Assembly: GCA_947579605.1 (NCBI GenBank)
Contig: OX388310.1
Span: 1,736,001 to 1,800,000, forward strand
Direction: 5' to 3'
Length of the DNA: 64,000 bases
From: Athripsodes cinereus
Taxonomy: Eukaryota > Arthropoda > Insecta > Trichoptera > Leptoceridae
Position 1 is the stretch's first letter, and every line of letters starts with the position of its first letter. A model generated the notes under the pieces. The model did not search any database, was not told the DNA's origin, and saw nothing but the letters and a program-made list of their open reading frames with translations. The translations under genes and the position numbers were made by a program. Positions 1 to 10,644 of this stretch are shown piece by piece.

Positions 1-400
1 CGAAAGTTCTTGTTTTTGAAAGAGAGAATGAAAAAACGATTTGCGAGATTAAAGTTGGTGACGAATGTTTGGAGCAAGTAAGTGAGTATGTATATTTGGG
101 AAGTATGTTTACGAGGGATGGAAGATACGATGGGGACATTGAAAGAAGGAAAGTGGCCGGTGCTAGAGTAAACGGTGCACTTCGACCCATTGTCAGCAAT
201 GACAATGTGTCGAACATGGCTAAAATGCTGGTGCACAATACCATTCTGGTACCGTCACTTACGTATGCAAGCGAGACATGGACGTGGTTGAAGAAGGACG
301 AAAGTGGAATAAATGCAGTAGAGATGCGATCGTTGAGAAGAATGGTTGGTAAAACGCTGCGTGATAGAGTGAAGAATGAGGATATTAGAAGAATGAGCGG
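1..400 (+). pseudogene. RTE-like LINE reverse transcriptase C-terminus, left part
   Basis: An open frame enters from the window edge (codons start at base 3) and encodes the C-terminal part of a non-LTR retrotransposon polyprotein. Recognisable blocks are YLGSMFTRDG, ASETWTWLKKDESG and SLRRM, which recur in the better preserved copies at 44898-45544 and 49433-50062. The frame is interrupted at 401-406 by another LINE and resumes at 2175 in the same frame. It is a fragment of a dead element; the reverse transcriptase active site lies outside the window. Confidence 0.85.
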
Positions 401-406
401 ATGCAA

Positions 407-2173
407 TTCATTAAACTAATCATCGATCCCATTTTACCGATACTAACTCATATTATAAACTTCTCATTAGATTCTGGTTCTTTTCCTTCCATCTGGAAGA
501 AAGCTCACGTCATACCTCTTCCCAAAAAATCTTCTCCTCTAACTGAAGGGGATTATCGTCCTATCTCAATTCTTCCCATGTTTTCCAAAGTCATAGAGAA
601 GGTTGTTCATGAGCAACTTGTCCACCATCTTACTTCACATAATATACTTTCTCCCTTTCAATCAGGTTTCCGTAGTGGACACAGTACTACCACTGCTCTT
701 GTCAAGGTGACTGATGATATACGGGGCGCTATGGAAGAAAGAAAACTCACCCTTCTCATACTCCTCGATTTCAGTAGCGCCTTCAACTCAGTCGACTTTG
801 ATATACTTCTCGAAAAACTAAGGTATTACAATCTCTCTGACAACACACTTCGTTGGTTTAGCTCTTATCTGAGAGATAGGACGCAATGCATTAAAACAGA
901 TAATCAAACTTCTGATTGGTTACCATTGACGGCAGGAGTTCCTCAGGGCGGGATCCTTTCACCACTCTTATTTTCGCTTTACATCAACTCAATAGTCGAA
1001 CATATAAATGTAGGCTACCATCTGTATGCAGATGATTTACAAATTTACTCACATTTCGAGTTGGATCAAGCACAGCTTGCACTCTCTCACATAAATGGTG
1101 AATTGGACCGCATTTCTCATTGGGCACAGCAAAATGGTTTGTTACTGAATCCTTCAAAATCTCAAGCAATCCTAATAGGCAGTTCTCGCCTCTTACCTAA
1201 AATTCCAATTGACACTTTACCCAAACTCTACCTCAATAACTCTGAAATTTCTCTCTCTAAAAAGGTTAAGAATCTTGGTATGTTTTTCAATCAACATTTA
1301 TCCTGGCAGTCTCAGGTTGGAGAGGTAAGTCGCAAATTTTTCTTTAGTCTCCACTCTCTTAGGCGACACCAAAATTTTCTTCCCCGAGAGACTAAAATAC
1401 TCCTATCACTAACCTTACTTCTACCTTTGCTGGAGTATGCGGATGTGGCCTATCTGGACATCAACAACGAACAATTGATGAAACTGGAGCGTTTGCAAAA
1501 CATCTGCATTCGTTTCATTTTTGGACTTCGAAAATTTGATCATATCTCTCAATATAGAAACGAGCTCAAATGGTTGAAAATGTCACAGCGTCGCAATCTG
1601 CATATTCTCTGCCTGCTCTTTAATGTTCTCCGCAACCCCTCTACTCCGAGCTACCTAAAATCTTGTTTTACGCCTTTGGCATCTCATGGCTTGCCTCTTC
1701 GTTCTGGTGCACTTGGTACGTTAACTATTCCCACTCATCGAACATCTTTTGTCACATCTTCCTTCACTATACATGCAGCTCGGTTATGGAATGATTTGCC
1801 TTTACTGATCAGACTTGCTCCTTCAATTTCCATTTTCAAAAGTAGACTGAAACATCACTATCTTGCTCTCAATAACCCATCATAATTCCATCCCCTTCCT
1901 TGTCCCCCTTTCCCCATTCCACTTTATGCAAGTATTATATATATATTTTTTATTTATTTATTTTTATTTTTATTTTTGTATGGGTATATTTATTTATTAT
2001 TTTTTATTTTTTCTATGGTTCTGGCATACTTTATTATTTTTCTTATTTTTTTTTTTTTCAAACATCAGGTTGGTTGGCAGAAATTGCCATTTGGCAATAA
2101 ACCCGCCTTTTGTACAATGTACTTGTCTATTGTCACAATAAAGTTTATTTTATTTTTATTTTTATTTTATTTT
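407..2173 (+). mobile_element. CR1/L2-like LINE, 5'-truncated, inserted in the RTE copy
   Basis: An open frame runs to the stop at 1883-1885 (about 494 codons) and encodes most of a reverse transcriptase: NYRPIS-type block, LLDFSSAFNSVD (catalytic Asp), GVPQGGILSPLLF and YADDLQIYSH, followed by the usual C-terminal extension ending ARLWNDLPLLIR. The endonuclease and the start of the RT are missing, so the copy is 5' truncated. The 3' UTR is T-rich and ends with AATAAAGTTTATTTT and a (TTTTA)n tail. The host repeat supplies a target duplication, ATGCAA, at 401-406 and 2174-2179. The frame is open, so the insertion is not very old. Confidence 0.85.
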
Positions 2174-2512
2174 ATGCAAGAAGAGTGTTGTGGACAGAAT
2201 GCGCGTGAATAAACTACGGTGGTTTGGGCATGTTGAACGAATGAACGAGGTAAGAATGACAAAGAGGATATACTTATCTGAAAGAAAGGGTGTGAGGAAA
2301 CGCGGGCATCCGAGAACCACGTGGCTTGATCACGTGGATCAAATTCTCAAGGACGGCCGCGTGTTGAGTAAGAGGAACCGACGTGCGTGTATGAGGAACT
2401 GTATGAATGTGGAGGAAGCGAAGGAAGTGTGTAAAGATAGATCTGTTTGGCGTTCCGTTCTCTCTGCCTACCCCACTTGGGACATGGCGTGAGGGTATAG
2501 TATAGTATAGTA
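2174..2512 (+). pseudogene. RTE-like LINE C-terminus, right part and 3' tail
   Basis: Continuation of the element at 1-400. Removing the inserted LINE and one copy of ATGCAA restores the frame exactly across the junction. Blocks visible are NKLRWFGHVERMNE, RRACMRNCMN, EAKEVCKD and the terminal SAYPTWDMA, followed by a stop at 2490-2492 and a (GTATA)n tail. The WDMA ending and TATAG tail mark a different subfamily from the AREAA ending with a TATG tail seen elsewhere in the window. Confidence 0.85.
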
Positions 2513-2664
2513 AAGGTACTTGATGTTTTACGAGCAAACCTGCCTTTTACATGACTTTCGTAAACTTACAGGAAAAAACAGGATATATTTTCTTTACGGA
2601 GAACTTCATAGATTTATATAGATAGATTTAATGTGTTAAACATACCTAAATAGAATAAAAACTG
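2513..2664. other. No recognised feature
   Basis: AT-rich DNA between two LINE remnants; nothing recognised. Confidence 0.5.
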
Positions 2665-3022
2665 AGGTGTGTACAGCGTTCCATCGAAAGAAAAATGCTA
2701 GATATCAGATTGAGAGACAAAACAAGAAATGAAACTATCCGACAAAATTCGTTTACGTTGTTGATAAAGTCTCCAAGCTGAAATGGCAATGGGCTGATCA
2801 GGTGGTAAAACGAGAGGATAGCAGATGAACTTCCAGAATTCCTGAATGGAGGCCGTGGGAGGACAAAAGAAGCGTAGGAAGACCCCAAAAAAGATGGGTT
2901 GATGATATTGTCCAGAAAACAGTGTTATCGTATTGCTCGAGATAGAAAAGTGTGGAAAAGTTTTGAAGAGGCCTATATCCAGCAGTGGAGAGAAAAGGGC
3001 TAGCAGTAAGTAAGTAAGTACC
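2665..3022 (+). pseudogene. Degenerate LINE C-terminus, family H, with (GTAA)n tail
   Basis: Frameshifted remains of another LINE polyprotein end. Readable pieces are RSIERKMLDIRLRDK, KLKWQWADQV, RIARDRKVWKSFEEAYIQQW and a closing EKG, then (GTAA)n. The same ending occurs on the minus strand at 13735-14005 and 46485-46600. Confidence 0.75.
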
Positions 3023-3257
3023 TAAATAGATGTATGGAATTTTTACGTTTTGTTAGATTGTTCTATTACCATCATAATGATTTGGTGAGCTGATCGAACA
3101 ATTACGTCAATCTTATAAAAAAGTGTATACAAAAGTCTTGAAATAACAATGCGTTGGATGATGATTGATAGTAACGATGATCTCAACCAATTGTATTCTA
3201 AACAACAAATATATGTACATATTTATACATATTATTTTTTAATATAGCAAAGTTTTA

Positions 3258-3350
3258 AACCCGCGGATCACCCGGCAAAGAATAATTGGTCACCCACTCT
3301 TTTCCGAAAGTCTTCGAGTGTCCAGTTAAAAGCAGGTGTTTGAAAAAATA
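3258..3350 (+). repeat. Repeat family A, head only
   Basis: Family A is the commonest unclassified repeat in the window. In this orientation a complete copy begins CCCGGCAAAGAATAGGTCTC, passes through TTTTCGAGTGTCCTGTAAAA, TTCAGCGATGAGG and CATCCTGAATGTCTT, and ends GGCTACCCCACTTGTGGGAT followed by ATGCCGTGATGG and a (TAG)n tail. This copy stops after the first third. Confidence 0.7.
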
Positions 3351-3354
3351 AGGT

Positions 3355-3560
3355 GCCTACTTATAAACTTCTTCAGTTTTTCCAAATTGTCTTCTTTTAT
3401 TCTAAAATGGAGTTAGTCCCGTAAAGCAACATGCTAAAAGTCAGTCTGCCTCTCTTTTCCGTAAGTTTTCGAGTGTCCTGTAAATAGCAGGTGTTTGGGA
3501 AAATAAAGATTTATACATCTTTAATTCAGCGATGAGGTTAGCTACCCGTTCTGAATGTCT
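3355..3560 (+). repeat. Repeat family A with extended head
   Basis: Carries an additional upstream segment (CTTCTTCAGTTTTTCC...) that is also present, inverted, at about 5900-5965. Ends before the conserved GGCTACCCC block. Confidence 0.7.
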
Positions 3561-3854
3561 TAATTTTTTGTTAGCACGAAAATGATTGCATTTTTTTTAT
3601 TGTTAGTGGAAAAGGGGTGGTTAGTTTATCAACTAAACAAGATGTCTTTAACGAGAACTGAAAGTGAAATAATCGCTTGTTTTAAAAAGATTCCTTTTTT
3701 TTAATATGACATATTTTTCCTGATAACAAAGTGTGATTCTTTTCTCAGATCAACTTGAAATCACATTAAAATTTAAAGTAAACATCTATCTTTACAATTC
3801 TTTTTAAATCACCGTATTTTCAAATCATGTATTTTTCTTTCATCACACGATACA
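3561..3854. other. AT-rich, nothing recognised
   Basis: No coding signal, tail or terminal repeat seen. Confidence 0.5.
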
Positions 3855-4487
3855 TTAACCCTTTATGGCATAGCGGAATTAGGTTTAGTTCCCAAACATT
3901 ATACCTATCTTATTTTTTTATGATTTCGGCTATTTATTGCAATAACATGAAAGTATTATGTTCGATTTTTCATACCTAATTTAAATAATCTGGTGATGTT
4001 TTCAACCTTGAAGTTTTAAAATATTTGTCAAAACAATGCCATTATCATCATCGCGGCATATCCCAAAGGTGGAGCAGCCAGCAGACCAGCTGCAAGTTAT
4101 AAAAATGTATACCGTCTTCTCCGTACGATGGTGATAATAAAATCCAAATATATTACGATATTATCTACTGTTTTTCTTAAATTATTATTTTGTTTTATTT
4201 CTTGACTCTAGCAATGTTAAACACCAAAACATTTTGACTAATTACATTTTTTATGATATTGTTAGTAAAAATAATATTTTTATTTTATGACTCATATTAT
4301 GTATGTAGGACGTAGGTATACCTACATACCATACTAAGCAAAGTATTTCGTGAATATAATTTTCTCATAAAAAAACAAGTGAATGTTACTTCATTGTATT
4401 TTTGTGCTTTAAATATCGATTTTGGCAAAAAACAGAGTTGGATGTTTAAAGTTACTTGTGGAAACCTTACTCTCCTGAAAGGGTTAA
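3855..4487. mobile_element. piggyBac-like MITE
   Basis: TTAA at 3855-3858 and 4484-4487 flanks a 625-bp segment that begins CCCTTTATGG and ends CTCCTGAAAGGG, giving a short inverted repeat CCCTTT(N)3G. TTAA duplication plus CCC termini is the piggyBac pattern. No transposase frame is present. A family A fragment lies inside at 4043-4130. Confidence 0.5.
4043..4130 (-). repeat. Repeat family A, 3' part, inside the piggyBac-like MITE
   Basis: Shows GCGGCATATCCCA, then GGAGCAGCCAGCAGACCAGC, the reverse complement of the family A 3' block. Confidence 0.65.
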
Positions 4488-4974
4488 ACCACCTAACTTA
4501 TTATTGTTCGCATATTATTTATTTGATGTTGAATTTCTTTGAAATTAGTTCTCTCTCTCTTTTGTAAAAAAACAATGATTGACTGACGGACATTCAAACA
4601 GTTTTTTTCTAAAATTTCGATAAAGAAAAATCACATATCGACGGTGGATTTTCAAAACCTCCTATGTGCATTTATCAAGATTTTACAGCAGATTAAAAAA
4701 AACGTTTTGCTGGATGATTATATGTGTCTGATTCGTTACGTAAAAGGTGTCTTAAAATTTCTATAGTGCCTACATAAATATTGAATTTCTAGGCATGATT
4801 TTAAAATTTCACAGAATCATTTTTTGATTTGCATGTGAGTTTTACAAATTATCCAAGAAAAAGGTCTACGCCAGAGATTTAATTTCTCTCAATATCTTTT
4901 TGTGAATATATTTTATCGTAGGTATTTTACGTTAAAAAAACGCTTGTTCCATTTTATCCAATGTAAAATGTCTA
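4488..4974. other. Nothing recognised
   Basis: AT-rich spacer without open frames or terminal repeats that I can support. Confidence 0.5.
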
Positions 4975-5070
4975 TTTCTAACACCTGCCCTATACAAAAC
5001 ATTCGAAAACTGTGGGAGAACAATTCTTTGCTGGACGCTCCAACGAGCAAGAAGTTACAACTTTCATAAA
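4975..5070 (-). repeat. Repeat family A, head only
   Basis: Contains ATTCGAAAACTGTGGGAGA and ATTCTTTGCTGGACGCTCC, the inverted family A head. Confidence 0.6.
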
Positions 5071-5479
5071 GGGCTGTAGCTATTTTTATATCATTATAGC
5101 AATTATTTCTATTAATTATCTTTATTCACAGCTATTAAGCATGTTATTTTATGTAAATAACATTAGCATTGGGGCATTACATAAATAATTTACTATACAT
5201 CATACCATAAACACACCACATTGTGAAAATATTAGGATCATAACATTTCACATATTTTAAATATTATATCGGAGATTGATAACGATGCGCCTGCCAATCT
5301 CTTGTACCTATAATATACTTATAATTGTGTTTGTGTTTTCACATCAAAATTTTCACAAATATTATTAAACATTAATAATGCATGTCTATTTTCAATAATA
5401 AAGATTATGTAAACAAAATTGCACGAAATATATTTAACAAATAAATTCATTGACACCATCTTTATTCTTTTTATCCTTT
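5071..5479. other. AT-rich, nothing recognised
   Basis: No supportable feature. Confidence 0.5.
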
Positions 5480-5605
5480 ATGGTATAGGGAAGGCATTGG
5501 ATGAATAGCAAGATAACTAATAAACATGCGAGTCGTCCTCTCTGTGCCAAAAGATGTTTTGATATTCAGGATGGGAGGCATACCTAATCGCTCATCTGTA
5601 AATGT
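5480..5605 (-). repeat. Repeat family A, internal fragment
   Basis: Holds AACATGCGAGTCGTCCTCTC and ATTCAGGATGGGAGGCATACC in inverted orientation. Confidence 0.6.
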
Positions 5606-5644
5606 TAAATGAGAACTCCACGAGATCATCTTTATAAATGTATT

Positions 5645-5965
5645 ACCTACTATTATACTATCACGGAATTTTCTACAAGTGGGGTAGCCAGCAGACCTGC
5701 TGTTATTAACAATCAAGCTTTCTTCTCCGTGACGAAAAAAATTAAGAAATTCAGGATGGGAGGCAAAGCTCATCGCTGAATTTAAGATGTTACTTAAATG
5801 TATTTATTTTTACAAAAACCTTTAATTAACAGGACATTCGAAAACTTACGTAAAAGAGAGATAGACTGACTATTAGCCGGATGCTTCACGGAACTAATAA
5901 CTTCATTTCAGAATAAAAAAGACAACTTGGAAAAACTGAAGAAGTTTAAAAATTTTAAATAAAGA
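5645..5965 (-). repeat. Repeat family A, near complete with extended head
   Basis: From the left: (TAC/TAT) tail remnant, TATCACGGAA, GTGGGGTAGCCAGCAGACC, ATTCAGGATGGGAGGC, CATCGCTGAATTTAAGATG, GGACATTCGAAAACTTACG and the extended head shared with 3355-3420. Confidence 0.75.
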
Positions 5966-6210
5966 ACATTTTCATAATATTCCTGAAGTAGGTAAATCTT
6001 ATAGCAAGGTAAAGTCGTGTTTACACTAGACATATTTTCTCACAACGATATAAGTATGTTCTATTCAAGTAGTAAGTATATCAGCTATCTACTATCAAAA
6101 CTTTAGTCGCTCTGGTGTCGGTTTATTTCGGAACAATTGAAATAAACCTGTTAAATCCACACACACGAAACTTGGCTCATGTCCCAGTTCTCCTTTTTAA
6201 TATTATTATC

Positions 6211-6968
6211 ATCGGTACTAGAGATGCTACAAATAGTATGTTTGACCGAATACCGAATAATATGCAAAATCATGTGCCGAATAACTGAATATTCGGCAAA
6301 ACAATGGTGAGAGCGTGCGGTACTCCCGACCGCGCATCTTTGTGTAGGTACCTACATCATAGACATAATTATGTACTAGACTTGCAGCGCGGCACATTTT
6401 TTCGAATTTTTGTGTTCCAACATTGATAATAACAATAATAATGCCTCACAGAGCTTTGTCTCCTTGACTCGTCCACAAGAAGACTACCAATAGAGCCGGT
6501 AAGTCTAACTTCTATGAGAGGGCCTTTGGTGTTGTTGGACCGGTTACGTGGAATCGCCTACCGGTGCCATTGAGAGATAGTCAGACTGTCACTAGCTTCA
6601 GAAGCAAATTGAAAACTGAACTCTTCACCGGTGCCCTTGAGACAGTCTAGGGACTGTTAAACGGCGTCAAAATAAAATCATCCAGAATTATCATCATCTT
6701 CATCAATAATATTATGTATCACTCCATATCAAATTAAATCAATTATTTAGATATTTGAGAATTAATAAAATTATGCATTTGCAGCTGACATTGAAAAAGC
6801 AACAATCTACACGCTATAAGTTCCTTCCAGTTTTACATTTTAACTATTCGGCAGAACACTGAATAATAGACTAAATAATATTCGGTATTCGGCCGAATAG
6901 TAAAAATGTTGCCGAATAGACCGAATACCAAATAGTTGCCTGATATTAGTTGCAACTCTAATCGGTGC
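6211..6968. mobile_element. Non-autonomous hAT element with an embedded LINE tail
   Basis: An 8-bp duplication (ATCGGTAC at 6211-6218, ATCGGTGC at 6961-6968, 7 of 8 equal) flanks a 742-bp unit whose ends are TAGAGATGCTAC and, inverted, TAGAGTTGCAAC. The subterminal parts carry repeated CCGAATA/TATTCGG motifs, likely transposase contact sites. The eight-base duplication and TAGAG start are typical of hAT. The interior has no transposase. A LINE 3' end sits at about 6505-6705. Confidence 0.75.
6505..6705 (+). pseudogene. CR1-like LINE C-terminal tail
   Basis: The last codons of a LINE ORF2 read NFYERAFGVVGPVTWNRLP, then FRSKLKTELF, with a stop at 6648-6650. The GPVTWNRLP...F+SKLKT pattern is the common ending of CR1-type elements. 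Strongly 5' truncated; lies within the hAT unit. Confidence 0.75.
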
Positions 6969-7079
6969 AGTATATATTAATATCGTATAGCTCGCATACA
7001 GTTGGGAAACCAAAACAAACACACCTATTTCGACAACAAACAAAACAACACAACATACATAAATTATATTTATTTATAC

Positions 7080-7220
7080 CTGAAAACACTAACCGTTGAG
7101 TTCGCTTGATTGAAAACACTTCAAATATTGTAAACTCGCCTTCTGTATATTGATTGTATTTAAAGTTATTGTATTTCCATGTAATCAATGTACAGTAAAG
7201 ATTAAATAAATAAATAAATA
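7080..7220 (+). repeat. LINE/SINE 3' end with (AAAT)n tail
   Basis: Ends ATGTAATCAATGTACAGTAA, then AGATTAAATAAATAAATA. A similar end is at 52890-53015 (+) and, inverted, at 14027-14165. Confidence 0.5.
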
Positions 7221-7410
7221 TAATACCTTATTATAAATACAACACGGAACCGGTTTTAGAAAATCATAATTACAGGTTCTATTATGATAAAACAATAATA
7301 ACAGATAAACAAATACATCATAATAGACCCGATTTAGTATTACATGATAAACGAAAAAAAATACGTAAATATACAGAACTGCTGGAACAATAAAAAATAT
7401 TTGGCATTCT

Positions 7411-7770
7411 AGGTCCGTTTATATAATACCTTTAGTCATGTCAGCTACAGGGGTAACTCCGAAATCTTTAATAAATAATTTACAAAAATTAGATGTACCG
7501 GTTAATTTGTACATTAAAATTCAAAAATCTATTATAAAAAACACTTGTAATATTGTAAAAAAGTTTTTGAACACAGATATTTTGAACCCGCCCGCGTTCT
7601 GAGCCTAATCCTTTGATATCCTGTATATCTGGATAGGTGAATTTTTCCCGGCATTAGACTGTTAAGTTTTTGTGTGACCATGACTGATCATATGGAAACT
7701 TATCTGGTTGTATAATGCTGAGAAGTGTGGATGGCAATTCTGCCGCCGCGTAAAAATAAATATTGAGAAA
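7411..7770 (+). pseudogene. R4/Dong-like LINE, C-terminal codons and 3' UTR
   Basis: Frame ending at the TGA 7600-7602 reads VYIIPLVMSATGVTPKSL, then LYIKIQKSIIKNTCNIVKKF, which resembles the conserved C-terminal end of insect LINEs of the R2/R4-Dong type. The following about 170 bp (GAGCCTAATCCTTTGATATC to TGCCGCCGCGTAA) is repeated at 8570-8770, so it is probably the element's 3' UTR. Clade assignment is from memory of family motifs. Confidence 0.6.
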
Positions 7771-7772
7771 TA

Positions 7773-7985
7773 CTGTGGGATCTCCGGTAAAGAATAGGTC
7801 TCCTAAGTTTTCGAGTGTCTTGTAATAGGCAGGTACGAACGTATAGTCTAACGTTTAAGACAAGTAATATTTGTTATTCAGCGATAAGGCATGCATGTAG
7901 TAGAAAATTTGCTTGTTTATTATTTGCGGTTATTTCGTTGGTTATCCCACTTGTGGATATAGTGGTAGTAGTAGACTTTCTTTTA
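7773..7985 (+). repeat. Repeat family A, complete
   Basis: Starts TGTGGGATCTCCGGTAAAG and ends TTATCCCACTTGTGGATA with a (GTA)n tail. The internal part is diverged. Confidence 0.7.
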
Positions 7986-8394
7986 ATTTTGAATGAGAGA
8001 ATAATAGTTTGGTTGATGTATTTTTTTATTCTTCATATGTTCATATAGGTAATTAATATTGTATTAATGTTTTAATTTATTTTGTACATAAACCGACAAG
8101 AACTTAAATAAATTTATTTTGTTTATTTAGAAATATATACCTACGGCAATAAGCCTTTTATATTATGTTGATATATATTAAAAAAAAAAACTTAGATAAC
8201 GATAACATAACAATGGGTATAATAATACTTACTGTCGACAGATCAAATATAAACCAAAAAAAAAATATAGAATAAATAATTGGTATAACACACATATAAA
8301 TCGACTTTATTTACACAATTACATTACATGTTAAATAATAATAAATAAATAAATTAAAATGACTAAACAGTAGGTCCGCGACTAAACTATTCAA
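7986..8394. other. AT-rich; possible inverted LINE tail at 8140-8165
   Basis: CTACGGCAATAAGCC resembles the inverted end of the LINE tail family seen at 49262-49300 and 61900-61966; otherwise nothing. Confidence 0.4.
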
Positions 8395-8785
8395 ATATTT
8401 TCTTAGAATCTTGGGGTAGGAAAGAAATTCACGCCAGACACCTCAATGATCTCAACCAATCTCATGTTGACAAATATGCCTCAAAAAGGTGGTTGCAAGA
8501 TAAGGTAATAAATATTTAAAAAAATCAAGAATATATTATAAAAAATCAAAATGTTATTAAAGATTCATGTACAGATATTTCAAGCACAATGCTGGTATTT
8601 TGAACCCGCGTTTTGAGCCTAATCCTTTGATATCCTGTATATCTGGATAGGTGATTTTTTTCCGGCATTAGACTATTAAGTTTTTGTGTGATTATGACTT
8701 ATCATAATATGAAGACTTAGCTGGTTGTATAATGCTGAAAAATGTGGATGACAAATCTGCCGCCGCGTAAAAAAACTAACAACAC
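8395..8785 (+). pseudogene. R4/Dong-like LINE, internally deleted second copy
   Basis: The first part reads SWGRKEIHARHLNDLNQSHV, then DKYASKRWL, matching the HARH-DL-HVDK-AS-WL segment of the same LINE type. It jumps to a 3' UTR copy (8570-8770) nearly identical in layout to that at 7580-7770. The coding sequence between them is missing. Confidence 0.55.
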
Positions 8786-9842
8786 AAAAAATACGATTAT
8801 TATGTTCCAAATCCATGACGAATTTCATTTATTTCTGTGCCAATGTGTGACTGCATAAGTATTAACTACGATATGCTTAAAATAAATCAGAGCCATAACC
8901 TAGGTATAACATTCCGTTCCAATCAAAGCCCAAGAATATTATTTATGTCACAGTGGACAACTTCCAGAGCATGATATTTTAAAATAGAGCTTAAATAATG
9001 ACATAAAAATTTCGTTGTGATTTTTTATTAGACAAGTGACTTGTCATTTAAATTTATCAACTTATTTTTTTTTCTACCAGTATAAATCTAGATTTATGAT
9101 AAAACATTACTTATTATACATACCTACTAATTGTAGGTATGTACGTTTCAATAAAAAAAACAAGACATTGGAATGAATGGCATACTTCTTCTGTTTGGGC
9201 CAATTCTAATTTATGGTTGATTTCGGGTTGTCCCCATGTGGAGGTGAAAGAGTTTGTGCGAAATGTTTCATTTATCAAAAAATTGTCACAATTTAATCCG
9301 ATCCTTGCAGCAATCATATATTGTGGTCCTATCATTTTTTCATTCCCATTCCTTAATTCATTGCGAATCCATACACATCGCGCCGCCTATAATTCGTTAC
9401 CGTGTCAATATATTTCACCGCTTATAAATAATATATAAATTTACAAACCCGCATAAATTAATATTAAAAATTACCGCACATTAAATTAATTATTATTATA
9501 TGTATAAAAGAAGTGAATTTGTGTGAGAGGCAAGGCGATTTCCAGGTTCCAGACTCCTCATCCAGAAGGTAAGTGGAACATTCTTGCATTTCTTCTCATC
9601 TTCATCTTTGGACAACGCTTCCGCATCACCATCTTCGTCGAAATGAAGAAATTGTTTGTCTCATTCGAGATAATGATAATATAATAAGAACTAGACATTT
9701 TTTAAAATACGCGGTTTTGTGGAAAAACCACCGCAAGGGGCCATAAAAAATAGCACCGTCTTTAACTTTGTCTTAAGCACCTCCACACTCTCCAGATTTA
9801 AAGTGATGTTATAGGTTATTTGCCATTTATACGGCACTAGAA
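8786..9842. other. No supported gene; short unrecognised ORF
   Basis: A 99-codon + frame at 9139-9438 has no recognisable motif. A perfect 11-bp hairpin (TACATACCTAC / GTAGGTATGTA, loop TAATT) sits at 9117-9143. A consensus-like donor (CAGAAGGTAAGT) is at about 9565 but no exon can be supported. Confidence 0.4.
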
Positions 9843-9910
9843 ATTTTACAGAAAAAAGTGGGATACCTATTCTTTTCGAGGAACTCCACGGAACTTATTA
9901 TTCTCAAATG
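9843..9910 (-). repeat. Repeat family A, head only
   Basis: Shows AAAAGTGGGATACCTATTC, then the GGAACTCCACGGAAC end. Confidence 0.55.
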
Positions 9911-10359
9911 AATAAATAATTATATTATGTATTTAAAAATATTGCATAAAAAATTAATAATAAAAAAATCTAACCGACCACCTCATGACGAAAGCTTTTA
10001 GTATATAAGAAAGCTGTCTGAGTGTTCACTCCTATTTCCTTAATTCACAAAAGATTAAGTAAAATAGCATAAATAGACGTGTTATATAATATATCTAGAC
10101 TCCTAGAAAATATAATGTATATTATATTATATTCATTCTTGTCTACTTGACTAATATAATGACAGGAAATAGCATGTAATATTACAACGGAAATGAATGA
10201 ATAGTGTCTATTTAAGCTTACATTCTAGCAACACTTTCGCCTTTTGTTAATAGATGGTTTCCGTCGTTTTGTGCTTTATCAAAGCTGCCTGATATAAACA
10301 CTGTGAAACTGTACTTTGGATATTTGAACGTTTTAAGTTACGAAAAGATTGCAAATATC
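9911..10359. other. AT-rich, nothing recognised
   Basis: No supportable feature. Confidence 0.5.
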
Positions 10360-10644
10360 GTAAGAAATATCGCTTGCACGCGATAAACTCGCCCATTGTG
10401 CATGATAATTATTTGTATTTATAATCTGTTTAAATGTATGTTTTTTAAGAACAATTTTATTTTATTTTACATAAACTCACGGCATAAGCCTATTACATGT
10501 TAAAATACACATATACAAATACCTACAAATTAAACAGTGACAAATATCATTAAATACTAGAACATTAAAATTAAGAAACCAAATGATCAACAGTAAACAG
10601 AGAACCAATTTTGTGTGACACAATAAAGTTTTATTATTATTATT
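10360..10644. repeat. Three abutting retroposon ends
   Basis: 10360-10455 holds ACGCGATAAACTCGCCCATT (family B, +). 10460-10505 holds the inverted LINE tail ACTCACGGCATAAGCC. 10600-10644 holds a + LINE 3' end TTGTGTGACACAATAAAG followed by (TTA)n. The 120-bp array begins directly after that tail. Confidence 0.5.

Noticed and set aside
984..1169. Antisense 61-codon frame in the CR1-like LINE
   Set aside because: Shadow of the reverse transcriptase frame on the other strand.
9540..9575. Small exon bounded by TTTCCAG and AAGGTAAGT
   Set aside because: Splice-like signals alone, with no coding motif or neighbouring exon, are expected by chance.
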